DNA from: CAJQQK01 sp049116495
Lineage (GTDB): Bacteria > Pseudomonadota > Alphaproteobacteria > Rhizobiales > Hyphomicrobiaceae
NCBI GenBank assembly: GCA_049116495.1
Contig: JAGDYV010000138.1
Span: 1-55,069 of the forward strand
Length of the DNA stretch: 55,069 nucleotides
Direction: 5' to 3'
Under the pieces are notes generated by a model. That model did not search any database, was not told the origin of the DNA, and saw only the letters and a program-made list of their open reading frames with translations. Every line of letters starts with the position of its first letter. Position 1 is the first letter of the stretch. The translations under genes were made by a program, and so were the position numbers. Shown here one piece after another: positions 8,072-16,327 of this stretch.

Positions 8072-9091
8072 CTACTTCATCATTGAGCGCCAGGTGCTGG
8101 CAACTTCTTCGGCCTTTGCACCATTGCCCTTCTTCTTCATGTCGTCGACCCAGTTCTGCAGCAGGTCTGGCGCGGCCTTGCGCCACTTCGCCATCTCGCC
8201 CGCCTTGAACGGCTTGATGACGCCGCCCTTGGCAACGATGTCTTCGCCGGCTTTGCCCTCTGCTTTTGCGATCCAGGAGATGTACTCCTTACCGGACTTC
8301 TGACCTTCCTCGACCATGATTTTCTTGATGTCATCCGGCAGCTTTGCCCAGGTCCGCTTTGAGATCACGATCAGGTGGCCAGTGATCGACATGATCGGCC
8401 CACAGCTGTACTTGCCCGGCTCATAGAGGCGGTTGGACAGGATGTTGCCTCGATTAAGGAACGAGTAATCGAGCGAGCCGCGCTGCAGTGCCTCGTACAC
8501 GCTGCCCACGCCGACCGACACCGGCACCGCACCCACGGCCTGATGCAGCTTCGGAATATCAGCTCCGAAACTGCGGATCTTCTTGCCCTTGAGGCCGGCA
8601 ACCACGTCACAGTCAGGCGATTTGCCGGTCAGATAGTATTCGCCGAGCGGCTGGTGAAAGAGGAACTGAACGCCCATCTTGTCCAGCTCTTCCTTGAACA
8701 CCGGCAGCTTCTTGTAGGCGGCCGCCGAAATCTCCATCGCCTGCTTGGGCGAACTGAAGATGAATGGAATCTGATATGCCTTCCAGAACAGCAGGCGGTC
8801 AGCGTAGTACCCTGGCACGACGGATGCCATATCCACGGCGCCGCGCTGCGCCAGCGGCAGCAATTCGTTGCCCTTGCCAAGACCACCGGCGAACGTGATG
8901 TCGATCTTCACGCGCCCCTTGGTGCGCGCTTCAACGTTCTTGGCGAAATCCTTCTCGACCTGCACAAACGGACTATTGCCGAGATAGTGGCCCCATCGCA
9001 GTTTGAACTCCTGTGCCTGAGCACTTCCTGCGAGGCCCAGCGCGCCAATGGTGGCCGCAGTCGTTAGTAATCGGCGTGTCGAAAGTTTCAT
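8072..9091 (-). CDS. dctP: TRAP transporter periplasmic substrate-binding protein
   Basis: The start at 9091 (MKLSTRRLL) is preferred over 9103 because GGAG sits six bases before it and the protein then begins with a classical Sec signal peptide (MKLSTRRLLTTAATIGALGL, cleavage after AGSAQA). The mature part (about 313 residues) matches DctP: FKLRWGHYLGNSPFVQVEKDFAKNVE near the start, GAVDMASVVPGYYADR, and a region around KIRSFGADIPKLHQAVGAVPVSV that in the family contains the substrate-carboxylate arginine. It captures the ligand in the periplasm and delivers it to DctQM. It is the first gene of the operon, and the promoter should lie in the 142 bases up to 9233. Confidence 0.94.
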   Translation of the reverse strand: MKLSTRRLLTTAATIGALGLAGSAQAQEFKLRWGHYLGNSPFVQVEKDFAKNVEARTKGRVKIDITFAGGLGKGNELLPLAQRGAVDMASVVPGYYADRLLFWKAYQIPFIFSSPKQAMEISAAAYKKLPVFKEELDKMGVQFLFHQPLGEYYLTGKSPDCDVVAGLKGKKIRSFGADIPKLHQAVGAVPVSVGVGSVYEALQRGSLDYSFLNRGNILSNRLYEPGKYSCGPIMSITGHLIVISKRTWAKLPDDIKKIMVEEGQKSGKEYISWIAKAEGKAGEDIVAKGGVIKPFKAGEMAKWRKAAPDLLQNWVDDMKKKGNGAKAEEVASTWRSMMK

Positions 9092-9233
9092 GAGCATCTC
9101 CATTCCCAGACCCAGAACCGTTTAATTCGCGTACGCATAACCACAGGTTTCGAGTTCATTGGTGGCCTGCAAGCGATCGATGCTAACACCCCGCTATGCA
9201 ACGGTCGAATCGCACCGTACGAACATCATCGAA

Positions 9234-10637
9234 TTATCCTGTCGATAGTTTCTCCAGTTTGCGCGGCACGTATTTGCCCGAACCAACAGCGTCGTCCTGC
9301 AAGGTTCCATCTCGCAATGCAAACCGTCCACGCACCAGCGTATGTCGCACTTGGCACGACATTTCATGCCCTTCATAGATCGAATAGCCCGCGTCGGTCG
9401 CCAGCGCCAACTTGTCGACCGTCCAAGGTGCGTTCATGTCGAGAATGGCGAAATCGGCGTCAGTGCCTGGTACGATGCTGCCCTTTGAGGGCGCCAGCCC
9501 CATTGCGCGCGCTGGCGCGGCTGTGACCATGTCCGCCAATCGCGCGAGTGGGATGCCGCGCCGGCTGTGCCCCTCGGTGAACAGCGCCGGCAAAAATGCA
9601 TCAAGCCCCGGAAAGCCCGGCTGCGCCTTCCAGATGCCACCATCCTTTGACGACACCGGTCGATGAATATGATCGGTCGCGACCGTATTGATTTCACCGG
9701 CGGCAATGCCGCGCCACAGCGCCTCGCGATCTTCCGATGTGCGCAGCGGCGGATTGACCTTGCCGATCGCGCCGACATCGCTGTCGGTATCGTGCGTCAG
9801 GTAATGCACGCAGGTCTCGATCGTGACACGTGCGCCGGCATTGCGCTGTGCAACGGCTGCTGCCAACGCTTCGGCCGACGATGTGTGGACGCCGTAGACC
9901 GGCGTTTCCGTGATGCGCCCGAAATAGCACGCACGCTGCAACGCATCCGCTTCGACAAAGCCCGGCCGTGTGGCGTTCCACGATGCCAGACCGTAGACGC
10001 CTTCGGGATCTGCTGCCAGCACACGATCGCGCAGCACCCAGGCAACCTCGATGTTCTCCGGGTGCGGACACAGCATCCCACCGTTGTCACGTAGACATTC
10101 GAGCAGGCGAAACAGAAAGCCGTCATCGGTGCCGGGCAGGCCCAGCCGCTGGCCCTCGTCCCCGCGAATATTCATGAACAGCTTGGCTGTCGGCGCGCCC
10201 TTCGCAATCAGCTCCGGCAACTCGGCTAATTGTGCATCCGTTGCGATGACAAAGTGAAACCCATAGTCGACGCGCGCGCCGGCTGCAGTTACGTCTGTAA
10301 GTTCGCCAAAAACCGGCAAAAAGGGATCCGGGCTCATCACGTAGGGTATGACTGTTGTCACCCCGCCGAGCGCCGCCGCTCCGGTTTCGCTCGCTGCATC
10401 GCCGGGCACTCGTGGCCGCGAGATATCGCTGCCATGGCCCAGGTGAATATGCACGTCACAGGCGCCTGGCAGCACGGTGAGGCCAGCCACGGATACGGTT
10501 TCTGCGGCTACCGGTCCGCTGCCTGGCGCAGTCACAGCTGCAATCCGTCCATCTCCGATCAACACATCGACATCATGAAATTCACCACCCGGTAGCAGCA
10601 CACTGCCACCCGCTAGTCGGAGATCCAATTCAGCCAT
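9234..10637 (-). CDS. D-hydantoinase/dihydropyrimidinase-like amidohydrolase
   Basis: The 467-residue protein starts at the ATG at 10637, with AAGGCGGGA upstream; a TTG at 10664 is less likely. All binuclear-metal ligands of the amidohydrolase superfamily are present: HxH at 63 and 65 (DVHIHL), the carboxylated lysine Lys152 (TAKLFM), His192, His251 (GVHTSS) and Asp322 (ATDHIH). Overall layout matches dihydropyrimidinase/hydantoinase/allantoinase. It would open a cyclic ureide ring to an N-carbamoyl acid, which the amidases at 2184 or 15359 could then split. It is co-directional with the dctP operon, 142 bases upstream of it, and divergent from the oxygenase at 10737. Dihydroorotase is unlikely given the catabolic setting. 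Confidence 0.87.
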   Translation of the reverse strand: MAELDLRLAGGSVLLPGGEFHDVDVLIGDGRIAAVTAPGSGPVAAETVSVAGLTVLPGACDVHIHLGHGSDISRPRVPGDAASETGAAALGGVTTVIPYVMSPDPFLPVFGELTDVTAAGARVDYGFHFVIATDAQLAELPELIAKGAPTAKLFMNIRGDEGQRLGLPGTDDGFLFRLLECLRDNGGMLCPHPENIEVAWVLRDRVLAADPEGVYGLASWNATRPGFVEADALQRACYFGRITETPVYGVHTSSAEALAAAVAQRNAGARVTIETCVHYLTHDTDSDVGAIGKVNPPLRTSEDREALWRGIAAGEINTVATDHIHRPVSSKDGGIWKAQPGFPGLDAFLPALFTEGHSRRGIPLARLADMVTAAPARAMGLAPSKGSIVPGTDADFAILDMNAPWTVDKLALATDAGYSIYEGHEMSCQVRHTLVRGRFALRDGTLQDDAVGSGKYVPRKLEKLSTG

Positions 10638-10736
10638 CGCGTCGTCCCGCCTTGTTTTGTCCAACTGTCATGATGACTTTTTCCCGCTCAGTTGCAACAG
10701 TGCGGAACCTTCAGATAGGCGATGAGGAGATGTCGC

Positions 10737-11747
10737 GTGGCCCATATCGATGCCGCACAGTCGTTGCAGCGCATTCCCGTAACCGACATCGCGCCCTTCC
10801 TCGGCGGCGATGCGCATGACAAGCAGCACGTCGCGGACGACGTCGCACGGGCCTGCGCAGAAACCGGTTTTCTGGTGATCAGCGGTCACAGCCTGGCGCA
10901 ATCCACCGTCGATGCCGCTATCTCAGGCGGGTTCGCCTTCTTCGACCAGCCGGCCGCGGTCAAAGATCAGTACCATCCGACGGGCGAGGCGCAGCAACGT
11001 GGCTATCACGGCGTCGAAACACGCGGGCTCGCCTCGACGCTCGACAACAACGCACCGAAAGATCTGCGCGAGAGCTTATTTCTTGGCCCGGTCGACGACC
11101 ACCGCGCAACTTATGCCCACATCCCGCAAGCAACAACCGCCTATGCTGCCAACATCCTGCCAGCCGAGCCGGTCGGCTACGACCATACCTTGATCGATAT
11201 CTATCGCGGTTTTGAACACCTCGCCGCCGACCTGATGCGGATTTTCGCCGTCGCGCTGAAACTGCCGGAAGACCATTTCGCAGGCCTCATTGACAAACAC
11301 TTCTCGATCCTAAGCACGCATCACTATCCGGCGTTGACGGAGGCCCCGAAACCCGGGCAGCTGCGCACCGGTGCCCATACTGACTATGGCGCACTAACGA
11401 TCCTTGCGATGACAGATGCCAGCGGCGGCCTCGAAGCGCGCATGGCCGACGGCCGCTGGATCCCAGTCCAGGCAGGACGCGGCGAACTCGTCGTCAATCT
11501 CGGCGACATGATGCAGCGCTGGACCAACGATCGCTGGGTCTCGACGATGCACCGTGTGGTCACGCCGGACAAACTCGGCGATGCGATGAGCCGGCGCTTG
11601 TCGATCGGCTATTTCATGCACCCTAACTACGACGCCGAAATCCGCTGCATCCCGACCTGCCTAGAGGCCGGCGAAAAACCGCGCCATCCGGCGATCACCG
11701 CCGGCGACCATATCCGCACCAAGATCGAAAAGAGCCACAAGGGTTAG
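10737..11747 (+). CDS. 2-oxoglutarate/Fe(II) oxygenase, isopenicillin-N-synthase family
   Basis: The GTG at 10737 is chosen because GAGGAGA lies just upstream at good spacing and the protein then begins VAHIDAAQSLQRIPVTDIAPF; an ATG at 10722 is in frame. The 336-residue protein has the N-terminal DIOX_N helix-strand part and the double-stranded beta-helix core with iron ligands His214 and Asp216 (AHTDYG) and His272 (MHRVV), plus the Arg287-x-Ser289 motif that binds 2-oxoglutarate. Family members hydroxylate or cyclise small substrates. The substrate is not evident; the position next to hydantoin-ring enzymes suggests an oxidative step on a ureide or amino-acid derivative. It is divergent from the amidohydrolase. 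Confidence 0.88.
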   Translation: MAHIDAAQSLQRIPVTDIAPFLGGDAHDKQHVADDVARACAETGFLVISGHSLAQSTVDAAISGGFAFFDQPAAVKDQYHPTGEAQQRGYHGVETRGLASTLDNNAPKDLRESLFLGPVDDHRATYAHIPQATTAYAANILPAEPVGYDHTLIDIYRGFEHLAADLMRIFAVALKLPEDHFAGLIDKHFSILSTHHYPALTEAPKPGQLRTGAHTDYGALTILAMTDASGGLEARMADGRWIPVQAGRGELVVNLGDMMQRWTNDRWVSTMHRVVTPDKLGDAMSRRLSIGYFMHPNYDAEIRCIPTCLEAGEKPRHPAITAGDHIRTKIEKSHKG

Positions 11748-11759
11748 AGCCCTTCAGAC

Positions 11760-13169
11760 TTAGGTCCTGGTTCCATTGATCTGCCGCGCCGCCGCTTCCC
11801 CGGCCAGCGCGCCGAACGCCACCGCCGTCATAAGGCCGTTGCCAGACAGATAACCTGAGATATCCGGCCCTGACACGCCACACGCTGCACCGCCGCCGGC
11901 AAACAAGTTCGGCAACGGCGCGCCATCCTTACGCACGACGCGCGCGTCACCGTCGATGTTCAAGCCGCCCTGTGTGTGAAACAGTGCGCCGGTCACCTTG
12001 ACGGCATAGTAGGGCGGCTCCAGTGTCGGCCTCGACGAGAAATCGCGACCGAATTGGTCCGCCGTGCCGTCGTGTGCCGCACGAACCTTGGCAAACGTTT
12101 CCTGCAACACCCCTTCGGCAGCGCCGATGACAGCCGCCAGTTCGCTGATCGTCGCCGCCGACTTGACTGCACCGGCCTCGATCGCCTGCTTAAAGTCAGG
12201 AAACGCCAGCGCAAAGTCATAGAGCCGCTGATCAAAGACATCCCAGGCAATGCCGTCTGCTTGCTGCAGCACGGCGACCGATTGCTCGGAATACCCTTGG
12301 TGTTCATTCGAAAAGCGATGGCCGGCGCTGTCGACTTGAAAACCGCCCTCTATCATCAACGCCCAAGTGATCAAGATGCCATGCGGATGCGCCAGCGAGC
12401 CATGCCCCTGACAGCCGGACAAATGTTTGAGTTCGGCGCCAAGTGCCTGCCCCCACCGCACCGCATCGCCCTGATTGCCGACATGTCCGTAGTACGGCGC
12501 ATCGGCCAACTGCGGGATATGTTCCGCAACCAAGTCCGCGTTGCCACCATAACCGTTGCACGCCAGGATTAGCGCCTCGCAGCCGATCCGCTCAACGGCA
12601 CCGTCAGGCCGCGAAATCGCGACGCCGTGTACGCTGTCGCCATCGACGAACAATTCCGTGACATGCGCTCCGGTCATCACCGGGATGGCGGCCGTTTCAA
12701 CCGCGGCCGCAAGACGCGTCATCAATCCGACACCGGTTTTCTCCGGCGTCGCATGCATACGATGGCGGGTGTGTCCGGGGTAGAGAAAATCGTCGAGCAC
12801 CAGCCACTCCAGACCGTGAGACGCCTCCAACCAGTCGATCGCCGATGCAATGTTGTCGGCGGCGAGCCGTACCAGCCGTTCGTCGGACAAGCCTTTCGAC
12901 TTGGCCAGAATATCGCCGATCAGAGTTTCAGCGCTATCCGGCTCAACGAGGCCGAGCGCCCGTTGGCAGCGCGTATCAGCCGCCGGAATGAAGCCCGATG
13001 ACATCGCCGTCGAACCGGCCGGCACCGTGTCCCGTTCCAACACCACAACTTCAACGCCGACATCATGCGCCTTGAGCGCCGCCGTCAGGCCGCAGGCACC
13101 TGCGCCTATGACCAGCACCTGAACGTGCGCCTCGAACGCCACGTCGTCGGCCGGGCTTACTTTGCTCAT
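11760..13169 (-). CDS. FAD-dependent dehydrogenase, paralogue of the flavoprotein at 2870
   Basis: The 469-residue protein starts at the ATG at 13169 (MSKVSPADD), preceded by AAGGA about nine bases away; in-frame ATGs at 13178 and 13229 are less favoured. It has VLVIGAGACGLTAA (19-32), FHTQGGL, and NLFAGGGAACGVSG then SGNGLMTAVAFG, the same blocks in the same order as the gene at 2870-4231. It belongs to the FAD-binding_2 (fumarate reductase/3-ketosteroid dehydrogenase) family. Two paralogues about 9 kb apart suggest parallel pathways or two steps acting on similar carbon skeletons. It converges on the 2OG oxygenase, 12 bases apart, and is divergent from the deacetylase gene at 13290. Confidence 0.86.
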   Translation of the reverse strand: MSKVSPADDVAFEAHVQVLVIGAGACGLTAALKAHDVGVEVVVLERDTVPAGSTAMSSGFIPAADTRCQRALGLVEPDSAETLIGDILAKSKGLSDERLVRLAADNIASAIDWLEASHGLEWLVLDDFLYPGHTRHRMHATPEKTGVGLMTRLAAAVETAAIPVMTGAHVTELFVDGDSVHGVAISRPDGAVERIGCEALILACNGYGGNADLVAEHIPQLADAPYYGHVGNQGDAVRWGQALGAELKHLSGCQGHGSLAHPHGILITWALMIEGGFQVDSAGHRFSNEHQGYSEQSVAVLQQADGIAWDVFDQRLYDFALAFPDFKQAIEAGAVKSAATISELAAVIGAAEGVLQETFAKVRAAHDGTADQFGRDFSSRPTLEPPYYAVKVTGALFHTQGGLNIDGDARVVRKDGAPLPNLFAGGGAACGVSGPDISGYLSGNGLMTAVAFGALAGEAAARQINGTRT

Positions 13170-13289
13170 CCACGCCATCCTTGATTTCTTGCGCCATCCG
13201 CTTGCGGCGCGCTGGCCGGTCGCGACCATAGCCGACTAGGATCGCGGCCACCATGTCCGCCGTACCCTTAGACCTGGAGATGAGTTCCC

Positions 13290-14198
13290 GTGAAACTTCC
13301 CAAACACAATCGATACGACTACGTTCCACTACCCGAGCGCGCAACCTATGAGTGGCCCAACGGCACACGCTTGGCGGTTGCCGTCTGCAACAACATTGAG
13401 TACTTCGCCTATCGCGCCGGCCTCGGGTCCGACCAGGCGGTGCCGGGCTCGCCGGCACAGAATCAGCGCAATTATGCCTGGCGCGACTATGGCAACCGCG
13501 TCGGCATCTGGCACTATTTCGATGTGCTCGACGAGTTCGATCTGCCAGGATCGCACAACGTCAACTCGATGGCACTGGATGAACACCCGGCCATTGCCGC
13601 GCGCATGCGCCAGCGCGGCGACGAATTTATCGGCCATGGACGCACCAACTCCGAACGCCAGGATGGGCTCTGGGAGGAGGACGAGGCCCGGCTGATCAAG
13701 GAATGCACCGATGCTATCGCGCGACACGCCGGGGAGCCGGTCGAGGGTTGGCTTGGCCCGTGGCTGGCGATGACCGAGGTGACCCCGGATCTTCTCAAGG
13801 AGGCCGGCTACGCCTACGTCATGGACTGGCCTGCAGATGACCAGCCGTTTTGGATGCGCACGCGCACGGGCCCGATCTTGTCAGTGCCTTATCCACTTGA
13901 GATCAACGACTCGCCGGCCATGGTCACGCGCCAGCACACGGGGCGCGATTTCGAGCACATGATCATCGACCAATTCGATGAAATGCTGCGACTCTCGGAA
14001 AAGTACCCGCTCGTCTTCACGATCAGCAACCACCCGTTCGTGATCGGCCAGCCGTTTCGTCTCGCCGGCCTGCGCCGGGCGCTCGCCCACATCATGAAGC
14101 ATCGCGACCAAGTCTGGTTCGCCCAACCGCGCGAGATCGCGCGCCACTGCGCCGGCCTCGAAAAAGGCATCGTGCCGGGGTCCGAGATGCTGGCTTAG
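13290..14198 (+). CDS. Polysaccharide deacetylase-family (PuuE/allantoinase-type) hydrolase
   Basis: The 302-residue protein starts at a GTG (13290) with GGAGA nine bases upstream. The sequence follows the metal-independent PuuE-type allantoinase branch of the NodB fold: RNYAWRDYGNRVGIWHYFDVLDEF, then EFIGHGRTNS, GWLGPWLAMTEVTPDLLKEAGYAYVMDW, and FTISNHPFVIGQPFRL. Known members open allantoin or act on related amides, so the gene fits the cyclic-ureide theme of the region. It is cytoplasmic, with no signal peptide. It ends four bases into the convergent LLM oxidoreductase gene. True polysaccharide deacetylation is less likely given the missing export signal. Confidence 0.82.
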   Translation: MKLPKHNRYDYVPLPERATYEWPNGTRLAVAVCNNIEYFAYRAGLGSDQAVPGSPAQNQRNYAWRDYGNRVGIWHYFDVLDEFDLPGSHNVNSMALDEHPAIAARMRQRGDEFIGHGRTNSERQDGLWEEDEARLIKECTDAIARHAGEPVEGWLGPWLAMTEVTPDLLKEAGYAYVMDWPADDQPFWMRTRTGPILSVPYPLEINDSPAMVTRQHTGRDFEHMIIDQFDEMLRLSEKYPLVFTISNHPFVIGQPFRLAGLRRALAHIMKHRDQVWFAQPREIARHCAGLEKGIVPGSEMLA

Positions 14199-15199
14199 GA
14201 ACACGCCCTCGGCGCGCATGCCCGGATGGCGGCCTCGAACGTCGCCTTGGCGCCGGGGCCGCGCGCAAACGGGCTGATGATCGGCAGATCGACACCGGAC
14301 TGCCGATACGCCTCCAACCGCTCACGGCAATAGGCAGGTGGCCCCGCGATGCTGGTCGCATCGATCATCTCATCGCTGACCGCCTTGATCGCTGCTTCCC
14401 GATCGCCACTCTTCCAGGCGCTCGCAATCGCGTCGGCCTCTGCGGAAAAACCATGTGCGGCGACCAGTTGGTTGTAGCGCGGGAAAAATCCGGCATAGAG
14501 CGCCAGCCCCGGCCGAATAAGGTCGCGCGCCTGCGCCAGCGTGTCCGCAACGGCGGTCGGCAGCAGCGTTGTCACTTCGATGTCGGATGGTTGCCGGCCG
14601 GCCTGCGCCGCACCTGCCGCGATGTGCTGCCGCGCCGTCGTCGCGGTCTCCAGCGTGCTGCGTGTCAGGATGACTCCATCGGCGATCTCACCGCACAGCG
14701 CCGTCATTTTTGGGAAGACCGCTGCGATATAAATCGGAATGTGCTTTCGGTGCGGCTCGAACCACAGATCAAACTGCTCGATCTGAAACGTTTCCCCCTG
14801 ATACCGCAGGCTACCGGTCGCTACGAGTTGCCGCACCGCTTCGATCGTTTCGCGCACCCGGGTCAGCGGTTTGGCGTACGTCACACCATGCTCCGGACCG
14901 ACCTGCACCTTGTGGCTGGAGCCGACGCCGAGCATGAAGCGGCCGCCGGAAAGCGCGTCCACCGTCATCGCCGCCATAGCAATGGTCGGCACCGTGCGCA
15001 CAAACACGCTGGTAATGTCCGTGCCAAGCTTGATTGTCGAGGTCGCCGCCGCACAGCCCGACAAAATGGCAAACTGATCACCGCCATGGCCCTCGGCCAC
15101 CCAGGCTGACTCGTAACCCAGATTCTCGGCAAGTCGGACGCAGTCGACGATCTCGTTGGCGGTCGGTCCACCGGAAAACCCGATAGCTATTCGGCTCAT
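14195..15199 (-). CDS. LLM-class flavin-dependent oxidoreductase
   Basis: The 334-residue protein from the ATG at 15199 (AAAGGCAG upstream) starts MSRIAIGFSGG and continues with the bacterial-luciferase-like TIM barrel: ENLGYESAWVAEG, STIKLGTDITSVFVRTVPTIAMAAMTVDALSGGRFMLGVGSS, and IPIYIAAVFPKMTALCGEIADGVIL. The SGGRFMLGVGSS block is a family signature close to the flavin or F420 phosphate. The family covers F420- or FMNH2-dependent dehydrogenases and monooxygenases such as methylenetetrahydromethanopterin-reductase-like enzymes. The cofactor is not certain here. It is convergent with the deacetylase gene. Its substrate is unknown. Confidence 0.87.
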   Translation of the reverse strand: MSRIAIGFSGGPTANEIVDCVRLAENLGYESAWVAEGHGGDQFAILSGCAAATSTIKLGTDITSVFVRTVPTIAMAAMTVDALSGGRFMLGVGSSHKVQVGPEHGVTYAKPLTRVRETIEAVRQLVATGSLRYQGETFQIEQFDLWFEPHRKHIPIYIAAVFPKMTALCGEIADGVILTRSTLETATTARQHIAAGAAQAGRQPSDIEVTTLLPTAVADTLAQARDLIRPGLALYAGFFPRYNQLVAAHGFSAEADAIASAWKSGDREAAIKAVSDEMIDATSIAGPPAYCRERLEAYRQSGVDLPIISPFARGPGAKATFEAAIRACAPRACS

Positions 15200-15358
15200 G
15201 GCATCTGCCTTTGTTCGATTGGCGGCCCGTTGGCGGCGTCGATTTCCATTGTAACATGATCCCACCTCAGATCAGGACATTCAGCGCCTTGCCGAGATCG
15301 TCACCAGCGACCATCATGCCGTAACACAATGCGAAACGTATGAGCGGAGCCAGCCAGC

Positions 15359-16285
15359 ATGCGAAACGTGACCGTCGGTGCGGCCCAGATGGGGCCAATC
15401 CAGAAAGCAGACAGCCGCGAGAGCGTGGTGACACGCATGATCGCCTTGCTCGATCAGGCCGCCGCGCGCAGCTGCAATTTCGTCGTCTACCCGGAGCTGA
15501 CGCTCACGACCTTCTTTCCGCGCTGGTACTACGAAGACAATGCCGAGGCCGACCAGTGGTTCGAGCGCGACATGCCGGGCCCGGCAACGCAACCGCTGTT
15601 CGACCGCGCGAGGGATCTCGGCATTGCGCTGTCCTTCGGCTACGCCGAACTGACCCCGCAGGGCGACCACTACAATACGTCGATCCTCGTTGATGCCGCC
15701 TCAAATACTGTCGGTAAGTATCGCAAGGTACACCTGCCCGGGCACACCGACTACGACACCGCGCGCACCCACCAGCATCTCGAAAAACGCTACTTCCTGC
15801 CTGGTGACCTCGGCTTTCCGGTGTTCCGCATGCTCGATGGTATCGTCGGGATGTGCATCTGCAATGACCGGCGCTGGCCCGAGACCTACCGCGTCATGGG
15901 CCTACAGGGCGTCGAAATGATCGTGCTCGGCTTCAACACGCCATCTACCAACTCGCTCAGCGGCGATGAAGACCCCGCGCAACGGATCTTTCATCATAAG
16001 CTGTCGCTGCAGGCTGGCGCTTACCAAAACTCAACCTGGGTCGTCGCTGTCGCCAAAGCTGGCGTAGAAGATGGCTTTCCGCTGTTTGGCGCCAGCTGCA
16101 TCGTCGACCCCAGCGGCGAGATCGTCGCCGAGACCAAGACCGAAGACGATGAGTTGATCGTTGCTGATTGCGATCTTGATGCCACTAAATTCGGCAAGGA
16201 AACGATCTTCAACTTCGCTCAGCACCGCCGCACCGAGCATTACGGCCTGATTACGTCTCAAACCGGCGTCGAGCTCCCGGATTGA
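15359..16285 (+). CDS. N-carbamoyl-D-amino acid amidohydrolase (nitrilase superfamily)
   Basis: The 308-residue protein matches D-carbamoylase along its length: VVYPELTLTTFFPRW, NTSILVD, VGKYRKVHLPGH, LEKRYFLPGDLGFPV, CICNDRRWPETYRVMG. The Glu46-Lys123-Cys168 triad of the nitrilase fold is intact. The enzyme hydrolyses N-carbamoyl-D-amino acids to the free D-amino acid, CO2 and ammonia, the step after hydantoin ring opening, so it pairs logically with the D-hydantoinase-like enzyme at 9234. It lies 42 bases upstream of the complete hyuAB pair and probably shares its transcript. Length is the usual 300-310 residues. This is one of the surest functional calls in the region. Confidence 0.92.
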   Translation: MRNVTVGAAQMGPIQKADSRESVVTRMIALLDQAAARSCNFVVYPELTLTTFFPRWYYEDNAEADQWFERDMPGPATQPLFDRARDLGIALSFGYAELTPQGDHYNTSILVDAASNTVGKYRKVHLPGHTDYDTARTHQHLEKRYFLPGDLGFPVFRMLDGIVGMCICNDRRWPETYRVMGLQGVEMIVLGFNTPSTNSLSGDEDPAQRIFHHKLSLQAGAYQNSTWVVAVAKAGVEDGFPLFGASCIVDPSGEIVAETKTEDDELIVADCDLDATKFGKETIFNFAQHRRTEHYGLITSQTGVELPD

Positions 16286-16327
16286 TCTAAAGCCCGCCAC
16301 GCAAAGAAATCTGGAGAACATTACCGC

